Shown here piece by piece: positions 51,338 through 60,779 of a stretch of DNA of 64,000 bases. Every line of letters begins with the position of its first letter. Position 1 is the first letter of the stretch. The DNA is from Chitinophagales bacterium (GTDB taxonomy: Bacteria > Bacteroidota > Bacteroidia > Chitinophagales > Chitinophagaceae): NCBI GenBank assembly GCA_017303835.1, contig JAFLBI010000001.1:248001-312000 (forward strand), read 5' to 3'. Under the pieces are notes generated by a model. The model was not told the DNA's origin. It saw only the letters and a program-made list of their open reading frames with translations, and ran no database searches. The position numbers and the translations under genes were made by a program.

Positions 51338-53737
51338 ATGAGAAGAATTACTGTCCTATTCATGTTGTTTTGTTTCGCAGTAGCTGCGCAAGCACAAAAT
51401 ATAATGAATAACCCCACGTCTAATCACGGTAACAAGTTTGAGCAGCTGGGTACCATTCTGCCTACGCCAAATGAGTATCGTACCGCGAGCGGTGCACCTG
51501 GTCCCAAGTACTGGCAACAGCGTGCTGATTACGACATCAAATGTGAGTTGGATGAGAAAAACCTGAAACTCACCGGTAGCGAAACCATCACTTATTACAA
51601 CAACTCTCCAGATGTATTGACATATCTCTGGTTGCAGTTGGATGAAAACGAGCATAGCTCTGTTAACAATGCCAACTATCAGGATGGCTCATCACTGGGT
51701 CGCCAGGTTTCTGTTCGCACCTTGGAAGCAATGGAAGAGGCCAAGACAGATAATGGTTATGGCCATATCATCAGCAAGCTAACTGATGCTTTGGGTAAGC
51801 CATTAAAGTATACTATCAACAAAACAATGATGCGTATTGATTTGCCGGCCCCACTCAAGCCTGGTCAGAAATTCGTGTTCAACGTTGATTGGAGTTATAA
51901 GATATCTAACCGTATGGCTATGGGTGGCCGTGGTGGTTATGAGTTTTTCCCTGAAGATGGTAATCATGTGTTTACCATTGCACAGTGGTATCCTCGTTTG
52001 TGTGTGTACAGCGATTTCCAAGGCTGGCAAAACCATCAGTTTACCGGGCGCGGTGAATTTGCACTCACATTTGGAAATTACAAAGTGTCTATGACCGTAC
52101 CTGCTGACCACGTTGTTGGTTCTACAGGTGAGTGTTTGAACTATGCACAAGTGTTAAGCCCAGCACAATTAAAGCGTTGGACTGATGCTCAAACTGCTAA
52201 AGAGCCTGTAGAGATTGCAAATTTGCCTGAAGCAGTTGCTGCTGAGAAGCAGAAGAGCAGTGCAAAAAAGACTTGGGTATACAAATCAGATAATGTGCGC
52301 GATTTTGCCTGGACTTCTTCACGCAAATTCGTTTGGGATGCAATGCCTGCTTATGTAGAAGGTAAGAAGATCATGTGTATGAGCTTTTATCCTAAGGAAG
52401 CGTACAACTTGTGGAAGCGCTATTCAACAAAAGCTGTAGCACACACCATCAAAGTCTATTCTAAATTCTCTATTCCATATCCTTATCCAACTGCACAAAG
52501 TGTAGAAGCCGCAAATGGTATGGAATATCCAATGATCTGTTTCAACAACGGTCGTTGCGAAAAAGATGGCAGCTATAGTGAAGCTACCAAGTATAGCATG
52601 CTGGGTGTAATCATTCACGAAGTTGGACATAACTTCTTCCCAATGATCGTAAACAGCGATGAACGTCAGTGGAGCTGGATGGATGAAGGTTTGAATACAT
52701 TTGTGCAGTATCTGGCTGAGGAACTGTGGGATAATAAATATCCTTCTCGTCGCGGGCCAGCCTGGGCAATTGCTGATTATATGAAATTGCCAAAAGATCA
52801 GTTGGAGCCAATCATGACCAACAGTGAAAACATCATTCAGTTTGGTCCTAACGCTTACTCTAAGCCTGCAACTGGTTTAAATATTCTGCGTGAAACCATC
52901 ATGGGCCGTGAACTCTTTGATTTCTCTTTCCGTGAATATTCACGTCGATGGGCATTCAAGCATCCAACACCTGCTGATCTCTTCCGCACAATGGAAGATG
53001 CCAGTGGCGAAGACCTGGATTGGTTCTGGAGAGGTTGGTTTTATAGCATTGAAGCTTGTGATATTGCGATTGATACTGTAAAGTATGCTGTATTTGATCC
53101 GAACGCAGCTGCTGCAGCACCTCAGGGTGGCTTTGGTGGTCAGCGTCCGGGTGGCGGCATGGTGAACCTGGCAAAACCAATGATGAACAGCTTTGAAGAC
53201 ATCTCTAAGATTCGTAACCGTCAGGATAAGAGCATTCTGTTTGCAACGGATGTTGATACCACATTACGTGATTTCTACTGGCGTTATGCACGTGGTCTGG
53301 AACCATACGATACAACGAAGTATCCAGCTCCTAGCTTTAATATGACACCTGAAGCTTTAACGGATGCAGAAAAAGCCAAGTGGTCAAATGCACACTTGTA
53401 TGAAATTACTTTCACCAACAAAGGTGGTCTTGTAATGCCTGTGATTGTTGAGTTTACTTACGAAGATGGTACTAAGGAAACAGAGCGTATTCCTGCACAA
53501 ATCTGGCGTAAGAATGAAAACAAGTTCAGCAAAGTATTCATGACCAAGAAAAAAGCTGTAGGTATCAAATTGGATCCAATGCGTGAAACTGCAGATATTG
53601 ATGAGACAAACAACAGCTGGCCTAAAGTAAGCGAGCCTAGCAAGTTCTCCATCTTTAAAGCGGCTGCACGTTCTCGTGGTGCTGGTGGTGGTATCAACCC
53701 CATGCAAAAAGCTATGGAGAAAAAGAACAGCAACTAA
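51338..53737 (+). CDS. M1 family metallopeptidase, exported
   Basis: A 799-residue secreted zinc aminopeptidase-like protein with a signal peptide (MRRITVLFMLFCFAVAAQA). The N-terminal beta domain (DIKCELDEKNLKLTGSETITYYNNSP) is the M1 saddle; the catalytic domain carries HEVGH at 427-431 and the third ligand Glu450 in WSWMDEGLNTF. The GAMEN exopeptidase loop is replaced by AANGMEYPMICF. A Gly/Gln-rich stretch (APQGGFGGQRPGGGM, about 585-605) separates the C-terminal domain. Presumably periplasmic peptide turnover. A terminator follows at 53757-53788. Confidence 0.9.
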   Translation: MRRITVLFMLFCFAVAAQAQNIMNNPTSNHGNKFEQLGTILPTPNEYRTASGAPGPKYWQQRADYDIKCELDEKNLKLTGSETITYYNNSPDVLTYLWLQLDENEHSSVNNANYQDGSSLGRQVSVRTLEAMEEAKTDNGYGHIISKLTDALGKPLKYTINKTMMRIDLPAPLKPGQKFVFNVDWSYKISNRMAMGGRGGYEFFPEDGNHVFTIAQWYPRLCVYSDFQGWQNHQFTGRGEFALTFGNYKVSMTVPADHVVGSTGECLNYAQVLSPAQLKRWTDAQTAKEPVEIANLPEAVAAEKQKSSAKKTWVYKSDNVRDFAWTSSRKFVWDAMPAYVEGKKIMCMSFYPKEAYNLWKRYSTKAVAHTIKVYSKFSIPYPYPTAQSVEAANGMEYPMICFNNGRCEKDGSYSEATKYSMLGVIIHEVGHNFFPMIVNSDERQWSWMDEGLNTFVQYLAEELWDNKYPSRRGPAWAIADYMKLPKDQLEPIMTNSENIIQFGPNAYSKPATGLNILRETIMGRELFDFSFREYSRRWAFKHPTPADLFRTMEDASGEDLDWFWRGWFYSIEACDIAIDTVKYAVFDPNAAAAAPQGGFGGQRPGGGMVNLAKPMMNSFEDISKIRNRQDKSILFATDVDTTLRDFYWRYARGLEPYDTTKYPAPSFNMTPEALTDAEKAKWSNAHLYEITFTNKGGLVMPVIVEFTYEDGTKETERIPAQIWRKNENKFSKVFMTKKKAVGIKLDPMRETADIDETNNSWPKVSEPSKFSIFKAAARSRGAGGGINPMQKAMEKKNSN

Positions 53738-53756
53738 TTCGTTGATAAATTTAGCT

Positions 53757-53788
53757 AATCCCTCTGCCGCAATGCAGGGGGATTTTTT
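53757..53788 (+). terminator. Intrinsic terminator of the hupE/M1 operon
   Basis: An 11-bp stem (53757-53767 with 53774-53784, one G-U pair), a 6-base loop and a T run to about 53788. It ends 12 bases before the next start codon. Confidence 0.85.
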
Positions 53789-53799
53789 ATTTTAGACAC

Positions 53800-54621
53800 A
53801 TGAAAAAGCTGTTACTCCCCATCTTGCTTGTGTTTGTATCCATTTGTGTGCAAGCGGCTGAAGTAGATACTATTCAGGTGTTCAGCAAAGCCATGCAGAA
53901 AGACATCAAAGTTGTGGTGGTAAAGCCAGCACAGTACAAGAAAAAGAAACTGCGTTTTCCTGTCGTGTACTTACTGCATGGTTATAGTGGCAGTTATGCG
54001 CAATGGGTAAAAGATGCACCACTGCTGATGCAACATGCAGATCAGTTCAATCAATTATTGGTTTGTCCTGATGGCGGCTTTAATAGCTGGTATTTTGATA
54101 GTCCTGTTGAACCCAGTGTGCGCTATGAAACTTTTTGTAGCAGCGAATTGATTAATGCCATTGATGCGCAATACAGAACCATTGCAGATAAATCAGCACG
54201 TGCCATTACCGGTCTAAGTATGGGCGGACATGGAGCGATGTATTTAGCTATCAGACATGCAGATGTTTTTGGTGCGGCTGGCAGTATTTGTGGGGGAGTG
54301 GATATCCGTCCTTTTCCTAAAAGCTGGGATATGACACGTGTGCTCGGTAACCCTGCTACGAATCAGGAGAATTGGGAAAAGAATACAGTCATCAATGTGG
54401 TAGATCAACTGCAGAATGGAAGCGTAAAGCTGATTATTGATTGCGGCTTGGGCGATTTCTTTTTACAAGTAAATAGAGCATTTCATCAAAAGCTTGTCGA
54501 AAAGAAAATAGATCATGAATACATTGAACGTCCCGGTGCGCATAACAAAGCTTATTGGGGTAACGCAATAGGGTACCAGTTGTATTACTTCAACAATTTC
54601 TTTAAACAAGTGAAAGCTTAA
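53800..54621 (+). CDS. Exported esterase of the FrmB/esterase-D (alpha/beta hydrolase) family
   Basis: A 273-residue protein with a signal peptide (MKKLLLPILLVFVSICVQA). The hydrolase core shows VVYLLHGYSGSYAQWV, LVCPDGGFNSWY, the nucleophile elbow GLSMGGHG (Ser140) and a His in RPGAHNKAYW near the C terminus. This is the putative esterase family including antigen 85 and S-formylglutathione hydrolase; the signal peptide favours a carbohydrate or lipid ester in the periplasm. The stop shares TTAA (54618-54621) with the convergent gene. Confidence 0.87.
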   Translation: MKKLLLPILLVFVSICVQAAEVDTIQVFSKAMQKDIKVVVVKPAQYKKKKLRFPVVYLLHGYSGSYAQWVKDAPLLMQHADQFNQLLVCPDGGFNSWYFDSPVEPSVRYETFCSSELINAIDAQYRTIADKSARAITGLSMGGHGAMYLAIRHADVFGAAGSICGGVDIRPFPKSWDMTRVLGNPATNQENWEKNTVINVVDQLQNGSVKLIIDCGLGDFFLQVNRAFHQKLVEKKIDHEYIERPGAHNKAYWGNAIGYQLYYFNNFFKQVKA

Positions 54622-55325
54622 CCGCCTGTTCTGCCATCACGAACTTTGGCACCTTTCTTTACCTTTTTTTCAAACTCAAGCACTTGCTTGGGTTTGTTTT
54701 TATCTTTTTCTTTATCTGCATCCTTACTGTTAATCAGGCCTGTTGCAGATTTCTTTACAGAGAATGAATCTGTAACAACATTGAAATTTTTATTGTCTTC
54801 ACCTGCTTGCCTTAGCCTGCCTAAGAAATATTCTTCTTTCTTCACTAATCTGCCATACACTGGATCGTAGTATTTCCATTCTCCGTGTTTTACAGAACTG
54901 CCTTCCAGTCGAATAGCTACTCTTTCAATCTTTGTTGGATCTGTTGGATCAGCAACATCAATGGTGTCTAATGGTTTATCAGGATTGGCTGCTTTCCAAT
55001 TTTCTTCTCGTTCCAAACCTGCAAGTGTGAAATATTGTGATTTGCCATTGAGTAAGCCCCAGCGATAGGTCTCGGCTGCTAGCATATCACCCATCAGATT
55101 GAAGCGTCGCCAAACGCCCTCTTTCTTATCATTCTTAAAAAAGCCCTCTTCTTCATAACCTGGCTCTCCGCGCAATGGAGGCATCCTGACAATCCACTTA
55201 CCCTGGCGCAGGTTATTCATATCAATACAGTTCAATGTATCGCCTTTGGCGGATAGCTTATAAGTCTTGCATTGAGCCAGACCGTCCATCCAAAAAATCA
55301 ATAATGGTATGATCAGCAAGCGCAT
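54618..55325 (-). CDS. Hypothetical exported protein with YwqK/MORN-like repeats
   Basis: A 235-residue protein with a signal peptide-like N terminus (MRLLIIPLLIFWMDGLAQ). Repeated segments NLRQGKWIVRMPP, FKNDKKEGVWRRFN, WGLLNGKSQYFT and SSVKHGEWKYYDP resemble the G-x-W/Y-x-x-Y pattern of MORN/YwqK-type repeat proteins. A lysine-rich tail (KDADKEKDKNKPKQVLEFEKKVKKGAK) follows. The function is unknown; such repeats in Bacteroidota proteins are often exported and poorly characterised. It is divergent from the VPS10 gene. Confidence 0.65.
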   Translation of the reverse strand: MRLLIIPLLIFWMDGLAQCKTYKLSAKGDTLNCIDMNNLRQGKWIVRMPPLRGEPGYEEEGFFKNDKKEGVWRRFNLMGDMLAAETYRWGLLNGKSQYFTLAGLEREENWKAANPDKPLDTIDVADPTDPTKIERVAIRLEGSSVKHGEWKYYDPVYGRLVKKEEYFLGRLRQAGEDNKNFNVVTDSFSVKKSATGLINSKDADKEKDKNKPKQVLEFEKKVKKGAKVRDGRTGG

Positions 55326-55370
55326 AACCTGTAAATTAGATTCCTAAAATTAAGTCTAATCCCTAAAGCC

Positions 55371-57845
55371 ATGAGGAAATTAACAGTCTTTCCGGCCTTA
55401 CTATTGGTGGCACTTGCTAATGCCCAGGTAAAGCCTACACCCGCCTCAGAGAGAATGAAATCTGTAGAACAGCGTGCAGCGCTGGAACAGAAATCAGTTG
55501 TGAATGATATTTCATTCAGAAATATTGGACCAACCGTGATGAGTGGTCGTGTGGTGGATATTGAAGTAAACTTCGCCGACCCAACTGAATTCTATGTTGC
55601 GTATGCATCAGGCGGACTTTGGCATACCACCAATAATGGACAAAGCTTTACACCCATTTTTGATTCAGAAGCCATCATGACGATTGGTGATATCGCTGTG
55701 AATTGGTCAAATAGAACCATTTGGGTTGGTACAGGTGAAGTAAACAGTAGCCGTTCTTCTTATGCAGGTATTGGCTTGTATAAATCAACCAATAATGGCA
55801 AGAGTTGGGAATACCTTGGATTACCTGAATCGCACCATATTGGTAAAATACAATTGCATCCAACTGACCCCAATACTGCATGGGTAGCTGCTTTGGGCCA
55901 TTTGTATTCGCCTAACAAAGAGCGTGGCGTGTACAAAACTACTGACGGCGGTAAAACCTGGAAGCTTACACTCGCCATAGATGAGAATACTGGCGCGGTT
56001 GATTTGGAAATGAACCATGATAAGCCAAACGAACTGTATGCTGCCATGTGGTATAGAACCAGACGTGCTTGGAATTTTGAAGAGGGTGGAAAAACAAGTG
56101 GTATTTATAAAAGCACTGATGGTGGTGAAACATGGAAACTCGTGAGTGGCCCTGGTAGTGGTTTTGCTACTGGTGATGGTATTGGCAGAATTGGATTGAG
56201 TATGGCCTGGACCAATACCAATACGATTTATGCGATCGTAGATAATCAGAACAAGAAAGAAGGTGGTGCTGCCAGACCAACTTCAACAGGCATGAGTATT
56301 CGTGATTTCAAAGGCCTTAGCAAGGATCAGTTTTTACAATTGGATGAGAAGCGTGTAGATAGTTTCCTGCGCAATAATCGTTTCCCAGCGGAATATACTT
56401 TTAACAAAATCAAAGAGAAAGTAGGAAAAGATGAGTTTAAACCATCTGTTATCTATGATTACCTCAAAGGTCCAAACGATGATTTACTGGATGCTTCGAA
56501 TATCATTGGTTGTGAAATATACAGAAGTGATGATGGCGGTGCTACATGGAAAAAAACGAATACCAAAGACCTGCCTAACATGTACAGTACCTATGGATAT
56601 TATTTCGGAAAAGTATTCGTGTCGCCCACCAATATCGAGAAGATTGTCATTACAGGTGTGCCTATTATGATGTCAGTTGATGGTGGTAAAACCTTCACCA
56701 ATATTGATGGAGACAATGTGCATAGCGATCACCATTTTGTGTGGATGAATTATAAGCGCGATAGTCATATGATCATCGGTAATGATGGCGGTGTGAACAT
56801 TACTTATGATGATGGCAAGAATTGGTACAAAGCCAATTCCATTCCTGTAGGACAGTTTTATTCCGTATTCGTTGATGAAGCTAGACCTTACAATGTCTAT
56901 GGCGGCTTGCAGGACAATGGTGTATGGTATGGTCCGTCTACAAACAGAGAGAGTAGTGGTTGGCATGATAACGGTAACTATGCATTCAAGATGATTGGCG
57001 GTGGCGATGGTATGCAAGTGCAAGTAGATACGCGCGATAACAATACTTTCTATGCTGGTTCACAGTTTGGTAGTTATTTCCGTAACAACAAACAGGGTAC
57101 GCAGCGCCTGCCGATTCGTCCAAGACATCAGTTGGGTGAAACACCACTACGTTTTAACTGGGAAACACCTATTTGGTTGTCTAAACACAACCAGGATATT
57201 TTCTACATCGGTTCTAACCGAGTACATCGCTCTTTCAATAAAGCAGAGAATCTGCAGAATGTATCTCCTGATCTTACCAAAGGAGGTATCGCCGGTGATG
57301 TGCCATTTGGAACGCTTACTTGCTTAATTGAATCACCAATTCGTTTTGGCTTACTGTACACAGGCAGTGATGATGGTTTGGTGCATGTGTCTAAAGATGG
57401 TGGCTATAGCTGGACGAATGTAACAGGTAAATTACCTAAAGATCTTTGGGTAAGTTCAGTTCAACCATCAGCACATGTAGAGGGTAGAGTTTATGTAACG
57501 CTCAATGGGTATAGAAACGACCATTTTACAGCTTATGTGTATGTTAGTGATGATTATGGCACAAACTGGAGACCTGTTTGTAAAGACCTGCCAGCAGAGC
57601 CAGTAAATGTGGTGAAAGAAGACCTGAAAAATGCGTCTATTATTTATGTTGGTACAGATGGTGGGCTTTATGTAAGTCTGGACGGTGGTGAAACCTCGAT
57701 GATGTGGACCAAGGGCTTGCCAAAGAGTATTCCAGTGCATGATATAGCAATTCAGGCTCGTGATAATGAGCTCGTTCTGGGCACACATGGCAGAAGCATC
57801 TATATCGCTAAACTGGATCAGGTGCAGCAAAAAGCTAAGAAATAG
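55371..57845 (+). CDS. VPS10/sortilin-like BNR-repeat exported protein
   Basis: An 824-residue protein with a signal peptide (MRKLTVFPALLLVALANA). Multiple BNR/Asp-box repeats (S-x-D-x-G-x-T-W, here YKSTNNGKSWEY, YKTTDGGKTWKL, YKSTDGGETWKL, YRSDDGGATWKK, MSVDGGKTF and VSKDGGYSW) build two beta-propellers, as in sortilin-like glycosyl hydrolase annotations. NIGPTVMSGRVVDIEVN is the usual start of the mature family. Enzymatic activity has not been shown for most members. A strong hairpin terminator lies at 57949-57987. Confidence 0.85.
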   Translation: MRKLTVFPALLLVALANAQVKPTPASERMKSVEQRAALEQKSVVNDISFRNIGPTVMSGRVVDIEVNFADPTEFYVAYASGGLWHTTNNGQSFTPIFDSEAIMTIGDIAVNWSNRTIWVGTGEVNSSRSSYAGIGLYKSTNNGKSWEYLGLPESHHIGKIQLHPTDPNTAWVAALGHLYSPNKERGVYKTTDGGKTWKLTLAIDENTGAVDLEMNHDKPNELYAAMWYRTRRAWNFEEGGKTSGIYKSTDGGETWKLVSGPGSGFATGDGIGRIGLSMAWTNTNTIYAIVDNQNKKEGGAARPTSTGMSIRDFKGLSKDQFLQLDEKRVDSFLRNNRFPAEYTFNKIKEKVGKDEFKPSVIYDYLKGPNDDLLDASNIIGCEIYRSDDGGATWKKTNTKDLPNMYSTYGYYFGKVFVSPTNIEKIVITGVPIMMSVDGGKTFTNIDGDNVHSDHHFVWMNYKRDSHMIIGNDGGVNITYDDGKNWYKANSIPVGQFYSVFVDEARPYNVYGGLQDNGVWYGPSTNRESSGWHDNGNYAFKMIGGGDGMQVQVDTRDNNTFYAGSQFGSYFRNNKQGTQRLPIRPRHQLGETPLRFNWETPIWLSKHNQDIFYIGSNRVHRSFNKAENLQNVSPDLTKGGIAGDVPFGTLTCLIESPIRFGLLYTGSDDGLVHVSKDGGYSWTNVTGKLPKDLWVSSVQPSAHVEGRVYVTLNGYRNDHFTAYVYVSDDYGTNWRPVCKDLPAEPVNVVKEDLKNASIIYVGTDGGLYVSLDGGETSMMWTKGLPKSIPVHDIAIQARDNELVLGTHGRSIYIAKLDQVQQKAKK

Positions 57846-57925
57846 CGATTTGTTAAAAATCTGACGGATAATCAAGCCAGGATATAGGGTTTTGTGTAGG
57901 AACACATAAAATTTGGCTTAAAAAA

Positions 57926-57939
57926 GTTGCAAAGGCAAC
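57926..57939 (+). repeat. Small hairpin GTTGC-AAAG-GCAAC
   Basis: A 5-bp perfect stem with an AAAG loop, 85 bases after the VPS10 stop. Its role is unclear; it may be part of the 3' UTR of that transcript. Confidence 0.5.
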
Positions 57940-57948
57940 GAATAACAT

Positions 57949-57987
57949 AACCTTAACTAAATGATAATCATTTGGTTAAGGTTTTTT
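57949..57987. terminator. Long hairpin terminator downstream of the VPS10-like gene
   Basis: A stem of about 16 bp (57949-57964 with 57968-57983, one G-U pair) with a tiny loop, followed by T6 (57982-57987). Preceding A residues make it partly symmetric. Confidence 0.87.
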
Positions 57988-58188
57988 AATGTATCAAAGC
58001 TAACGGGTGTTAGCAAAAATTGAGTTTTCATTTGAGCAATTACTTTATATTCGCACTGGTTTTTCATAGGATATTGGATTTTAAACGGGGTTGCATGTCT
58101 ATGCAGACCCTTTTTTTATGTCTGCACATCACAATTCTCTCATTTTAAGCACCTTCTTTGTTACATTCACGCTTCATTTTCAATTCAT
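57988..58188. other. Gene-free leader region of the M14 peptidase gene
   Basis: No ORF of note. It holds a 6-bp hairpin (57999-58014, GCTAAC/GTTAGC), a possible -7 box TATATTCG at 58046-58053 with TTG 23 bases upstream, a second terminator-like hairpin with T7 (58088-58117), and about 70 bases of AT-rich sequence before the ATG at 58189. The region could encode a short RNA between 58060 and 58117 or act as an attenuated 5' leader; no homology was recognised. Confidence 0.45.
58088..58117 (+). terminator. Terminator-like hairpin upstream of the M14 peptidase gene
   Basis: The stem GGGTTGCAT (58088-58096) pairs with ATGCAGACCC (58101-58110), with one bulged G, a GTCT loop, then T7. It lies 71 bases before the ATG and has no gene ending just upstream, since the previous transcript already ends at 57987. 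Confidence 0.65.
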
Positions 58189-60678
58189 ATGAAGCGATTT
58201 ATCCTCGTATTGGCAACCCTGTTTTTTGGGTTACAAACATGGGCACAGCAGGTGCCAACTCCGGCAAGTTTTCTTGGTTATTCAGTTGGAACAAAATTTA
58301 CCAGACACCATCGTATTGTAGAGTACTTTAAAACAGTTGCACAGAGCAGACCTGATATGGTAAAACTGGAGCAGTATGGTGAAACCAATGAAGGTCGCCC
58401 ATTGATGCTGGCATTCATTGCATCACCAGCTAATTTGCAGCGTCTGAATGAGATTCGCCAAAACAATCTGCGTCTTGCAGGCTTGGCAAAAGATAAAATG
58501 GCGCCAACAGAAAATACGACACCGATTGTTTGGCTGAGTTATAATGTGCATGGTAACGAAGCCTCTTCTTCTGAAGCGGCAATGCTTACTTTATATGCAT
58601 TAACCAATCCAGCTAATGCTGAAGCTGCTGAATGGTTAAAGCAGGTAGTAGTGGTGCTTGATCCTTGTATTAATCCTGATGGTCGCGATCGCTATATCAA
58701 TTGGTACAATAGTGTGGTGGGTAGAAATATGAATCCTGATCCGCAGTCACGTGAGCATATTGAACCATGGCCTGGTGGCAGAAGTAATCATTACAATTTT
58801 GATCTAAACCGTGATTGGGCTTGGCAAACCCAAGTTGAAACACAACAACGTCTAAAAGTTTATAACAGTTGGATGCCTCAAGTACATGTGGATTTTCACG
58901 AGCAAGGGTACAACGAGCCTTATTATTTCGCACCTGCTGCAGAACCATTTCATGATGTAATTACCAACTGGCAGCGCGACTTTCAAACAGCAATTGGTAA
59001 AAACCACGCACGCTATTTCGATAAAAATGGTTGGTTGTTTTTTACCAAAGAGCGTTTCGATTTATTGTATCCTTCTTATGGTGATACCTATCCAACCTAT
59101 AATGGAGCTATTGGTATGACGTATGAGCAAGGTGGTCATAGTCGCGGCGGCTTGGGTGTAATCAATGAAGACGGTGATACGCTTACATTGGTTGATAGAG
59201 CAACGCACCATTACACAACTGGTATTTCAACTATTGAGATTAGCGCCAAGAATGCTGCTAAGCTTGTTAGCGAGTTCAAAAAGTTTTTTGATGATTGTCG
59301 TAATGGTAAACCCGGCGAATACAAAACATATGTTATGACCAGCAAGGATGAATCACGTATTCGTTCACTGGCTGCATTATTGGAAAAGAATGGTATTGAA
59401 TATGGTACAATCAATAACAAAACCTTCCGTGGTTTTAACTACACAACCGGTAAAGACGATGCATTTACAGATGAAGGCTTTCATCTGGCTGTAAGTGCTT
59501 TTCAACCTCGTTCTGCCATGGCGAAAGTGTTGCTGGAGCCAAGAACCTTTGTGTCTGATTCCAATACTTATGACATTACAGCATGGTCATTGCCTTATGC
59601 GTATGGTGTAAAAGCATTTGCTGTTAAAGAAAAACTGGATGTGCAAATAGGTTTGCCAGCCGCTACTCCTGCAAAATCTGTACAGTCAGATTATGGTGTA
59701 ATTATTCCTTATACTTCTTTGAATTCAGCCAAAGCACTGGCATATATCTTAAAGCAAGGTGTGAAAGTGCGATACACAGAAAAGCCTTTCAGCTATAAGG
59801 GAGTGAATTATGACAGAGGAACATTATTGGTTTTAAAAACATCGAATGCTGCTGGTTGGCTGAATACGGTGAATGAAGCCATCGCTAAATTCCAGATTAA
59901 AGCTGATGCTGTAGAAACTGGTTTTATGGATAAGGGTCCAGATTTTGGTAGCCCTGATATCAAGATGATGCAACAGCCTAAAGCTGTTCTGGTAACAGGC
60001 GATCAGGCATCTTCATTGGGTGCAGGTGAAGTATGGAATTTCTTTGACCATCAATTAGAATACCCACTCACATTGGTGAATGCCGCAGATTTAGGCCGTA
60101 CCAATTTGAGAAATTATAACGTTGTTATTGTTCCTGATGGGTACTACAGAAGTCTTACAGAAAAAGCAGTGGCTGATAAGCTAAAGGAATTTGTACGCGG
60201 CGGTGGTAAGATTATCGCTATGGAAAATGCGGCAGTGCAAATGGCAGGTTCTGATTGGGGTGCCAAAATGAAAGAAGATAAAGACGATAGCAAAACAGAA
60301 TTGCAGCATAAATATGCAGACCGCGAGCGCCAGTGGTTGACTAATTCAATACCCGGTGCAATCTATAAAGTTGATATCGACAATACACATCCCCTGGGTT
60401 ATGCCCTTGGCGATACATATTATACATTAAAGACAGATGCTAACCTCATGGAAACGATGAAGGGTGGCTGGAATGTAGGTGTACTCAAAAAAGACGCGCA
60501 TGTGTCTGGCTTTGCGGGTGTGAAAGTGAAGAATAAGCTGAAAGATGGAACACTCTTCGCTGCTCAGGACATGGGTGGGGGTAGTGTGGTTTACTTGATT
60601 GATAATCCACTTTTCCGACTCTTCTGGGAGAATGGTAAACTGCTGTTTGCCAATGCCCTTTTCATGGCCGGAAATTAA
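58189..60678 (+). CDS. M14 family zinc carboxypeptidase, exported
   Basis: An 829-residue secreted metallopeptidase with a signal peptide (MKRFILVLATLFFGLQTWAQ). Zinc ligands His121 and Glu124 lie in NVHGNEAS, the third ligand His237 in VDFHEQGYNEPYYF, and the catalytic Glu313 in MTYEQGGH. The substrate-binding Asn-Arg pair is in FDLNRDWAWQ. Residues from about 380 form an extra C-terminal region that may include a glutamine-amidotransferase-like fold (LVTGDQASSLGAGEVWNFFDHQLEYPLT). Peptidoglycan or peptide substrates are both possible. It ends at a hairpin terminator. Confidence 0.9.
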   Translation: MKRFILVLATLFFGLQTWAQQVPTPASFLGYSVGTKFTRHHRIVEYFKTVAQSRPDMVKLEQYGETNEGRPLMLAFIASPANLQRLNEIRQNNLRLAGLAKDKMAPTENTTPIVWLSYNVHGNEASSSEAAMLTLYALTNPANAEAAEWLKQVVVVLDPCINPDGRDRYINWYNSVVGRNMNPDPQSREHIEPWPGGRSNHYNFDLNRDWAWQTQVETQQRLKVYNSWMPQVHVDFHEQGYNEPYYFAPAAEPFHDVITNWQRDFQTAIGKNHARYFDKNGWLFFTKERFDLLYPSYGDTYPTYNGAIGMTYEQGGHSRGGLGVINEDGDTLTLVDRATHHYTTGISTIEISAKNAAKLVSEFKKFFDDCRNGKPGEYKTYVMTSKDESRIRSLAALLEKNGIEYGTINNKTFRGFNYTTGKDDAFTDEGFHLAVSAFQPRSAMAKVLLEPRTFVSDSNTYDITAWSLPYAYGVKAFAVKEKLDVQIGLPAATPAKSVQSDYGVIIPYTSLNSAKALAYILKQGVKVRYTEKPFSYKGVNYDRGTLLVLKTSNAAGWLNTVNEAIAKFQIKADAVETGFMDKGPDFGSPDIKMMQQPKAVLVTGDQASSLGAGEVWNFFDHQLEYPLTLVNAADLGRTNLRNYNVVIVPDGYYRSLTEKAVADKLKEFVRGGGKIIAMENAAVQMAGSDWGAKMKEDKDDSKTELQHKYADRERQWLTNSIPGAIYKVDIDNTHPLGYALGDTYYTLKTDANLMETMKGGWNVGVLKKDAHVSGFAGVKVKNKLKDGTLFAAQDMGGGSVVYLIDNPLFRLFWENGKLLFANALFMAGN

Positions 60679-60695
60679 TTTAAACGTATTAATTG

Positions 60696-60722
60696 AAAGC
60701 GTCGCCTTGGCGGCGCTTTTTT
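60696..60722 (+). terminator. Intrinsic terminator of the M14 peptidase gene
   Basis: A 10-bp stem AAAGCGTCGC/GCGGCGCTTT with one U-G pair and a CTTG loop (60696-60705, 60710-60719), then T residues to 60722. Confidence 0.85.
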
Positions 60723-60779
60723 GTTTGAACGGTGTGAGGCCTATACGCCACTTGATTATCTTAGCCCAAAATTGCCATC

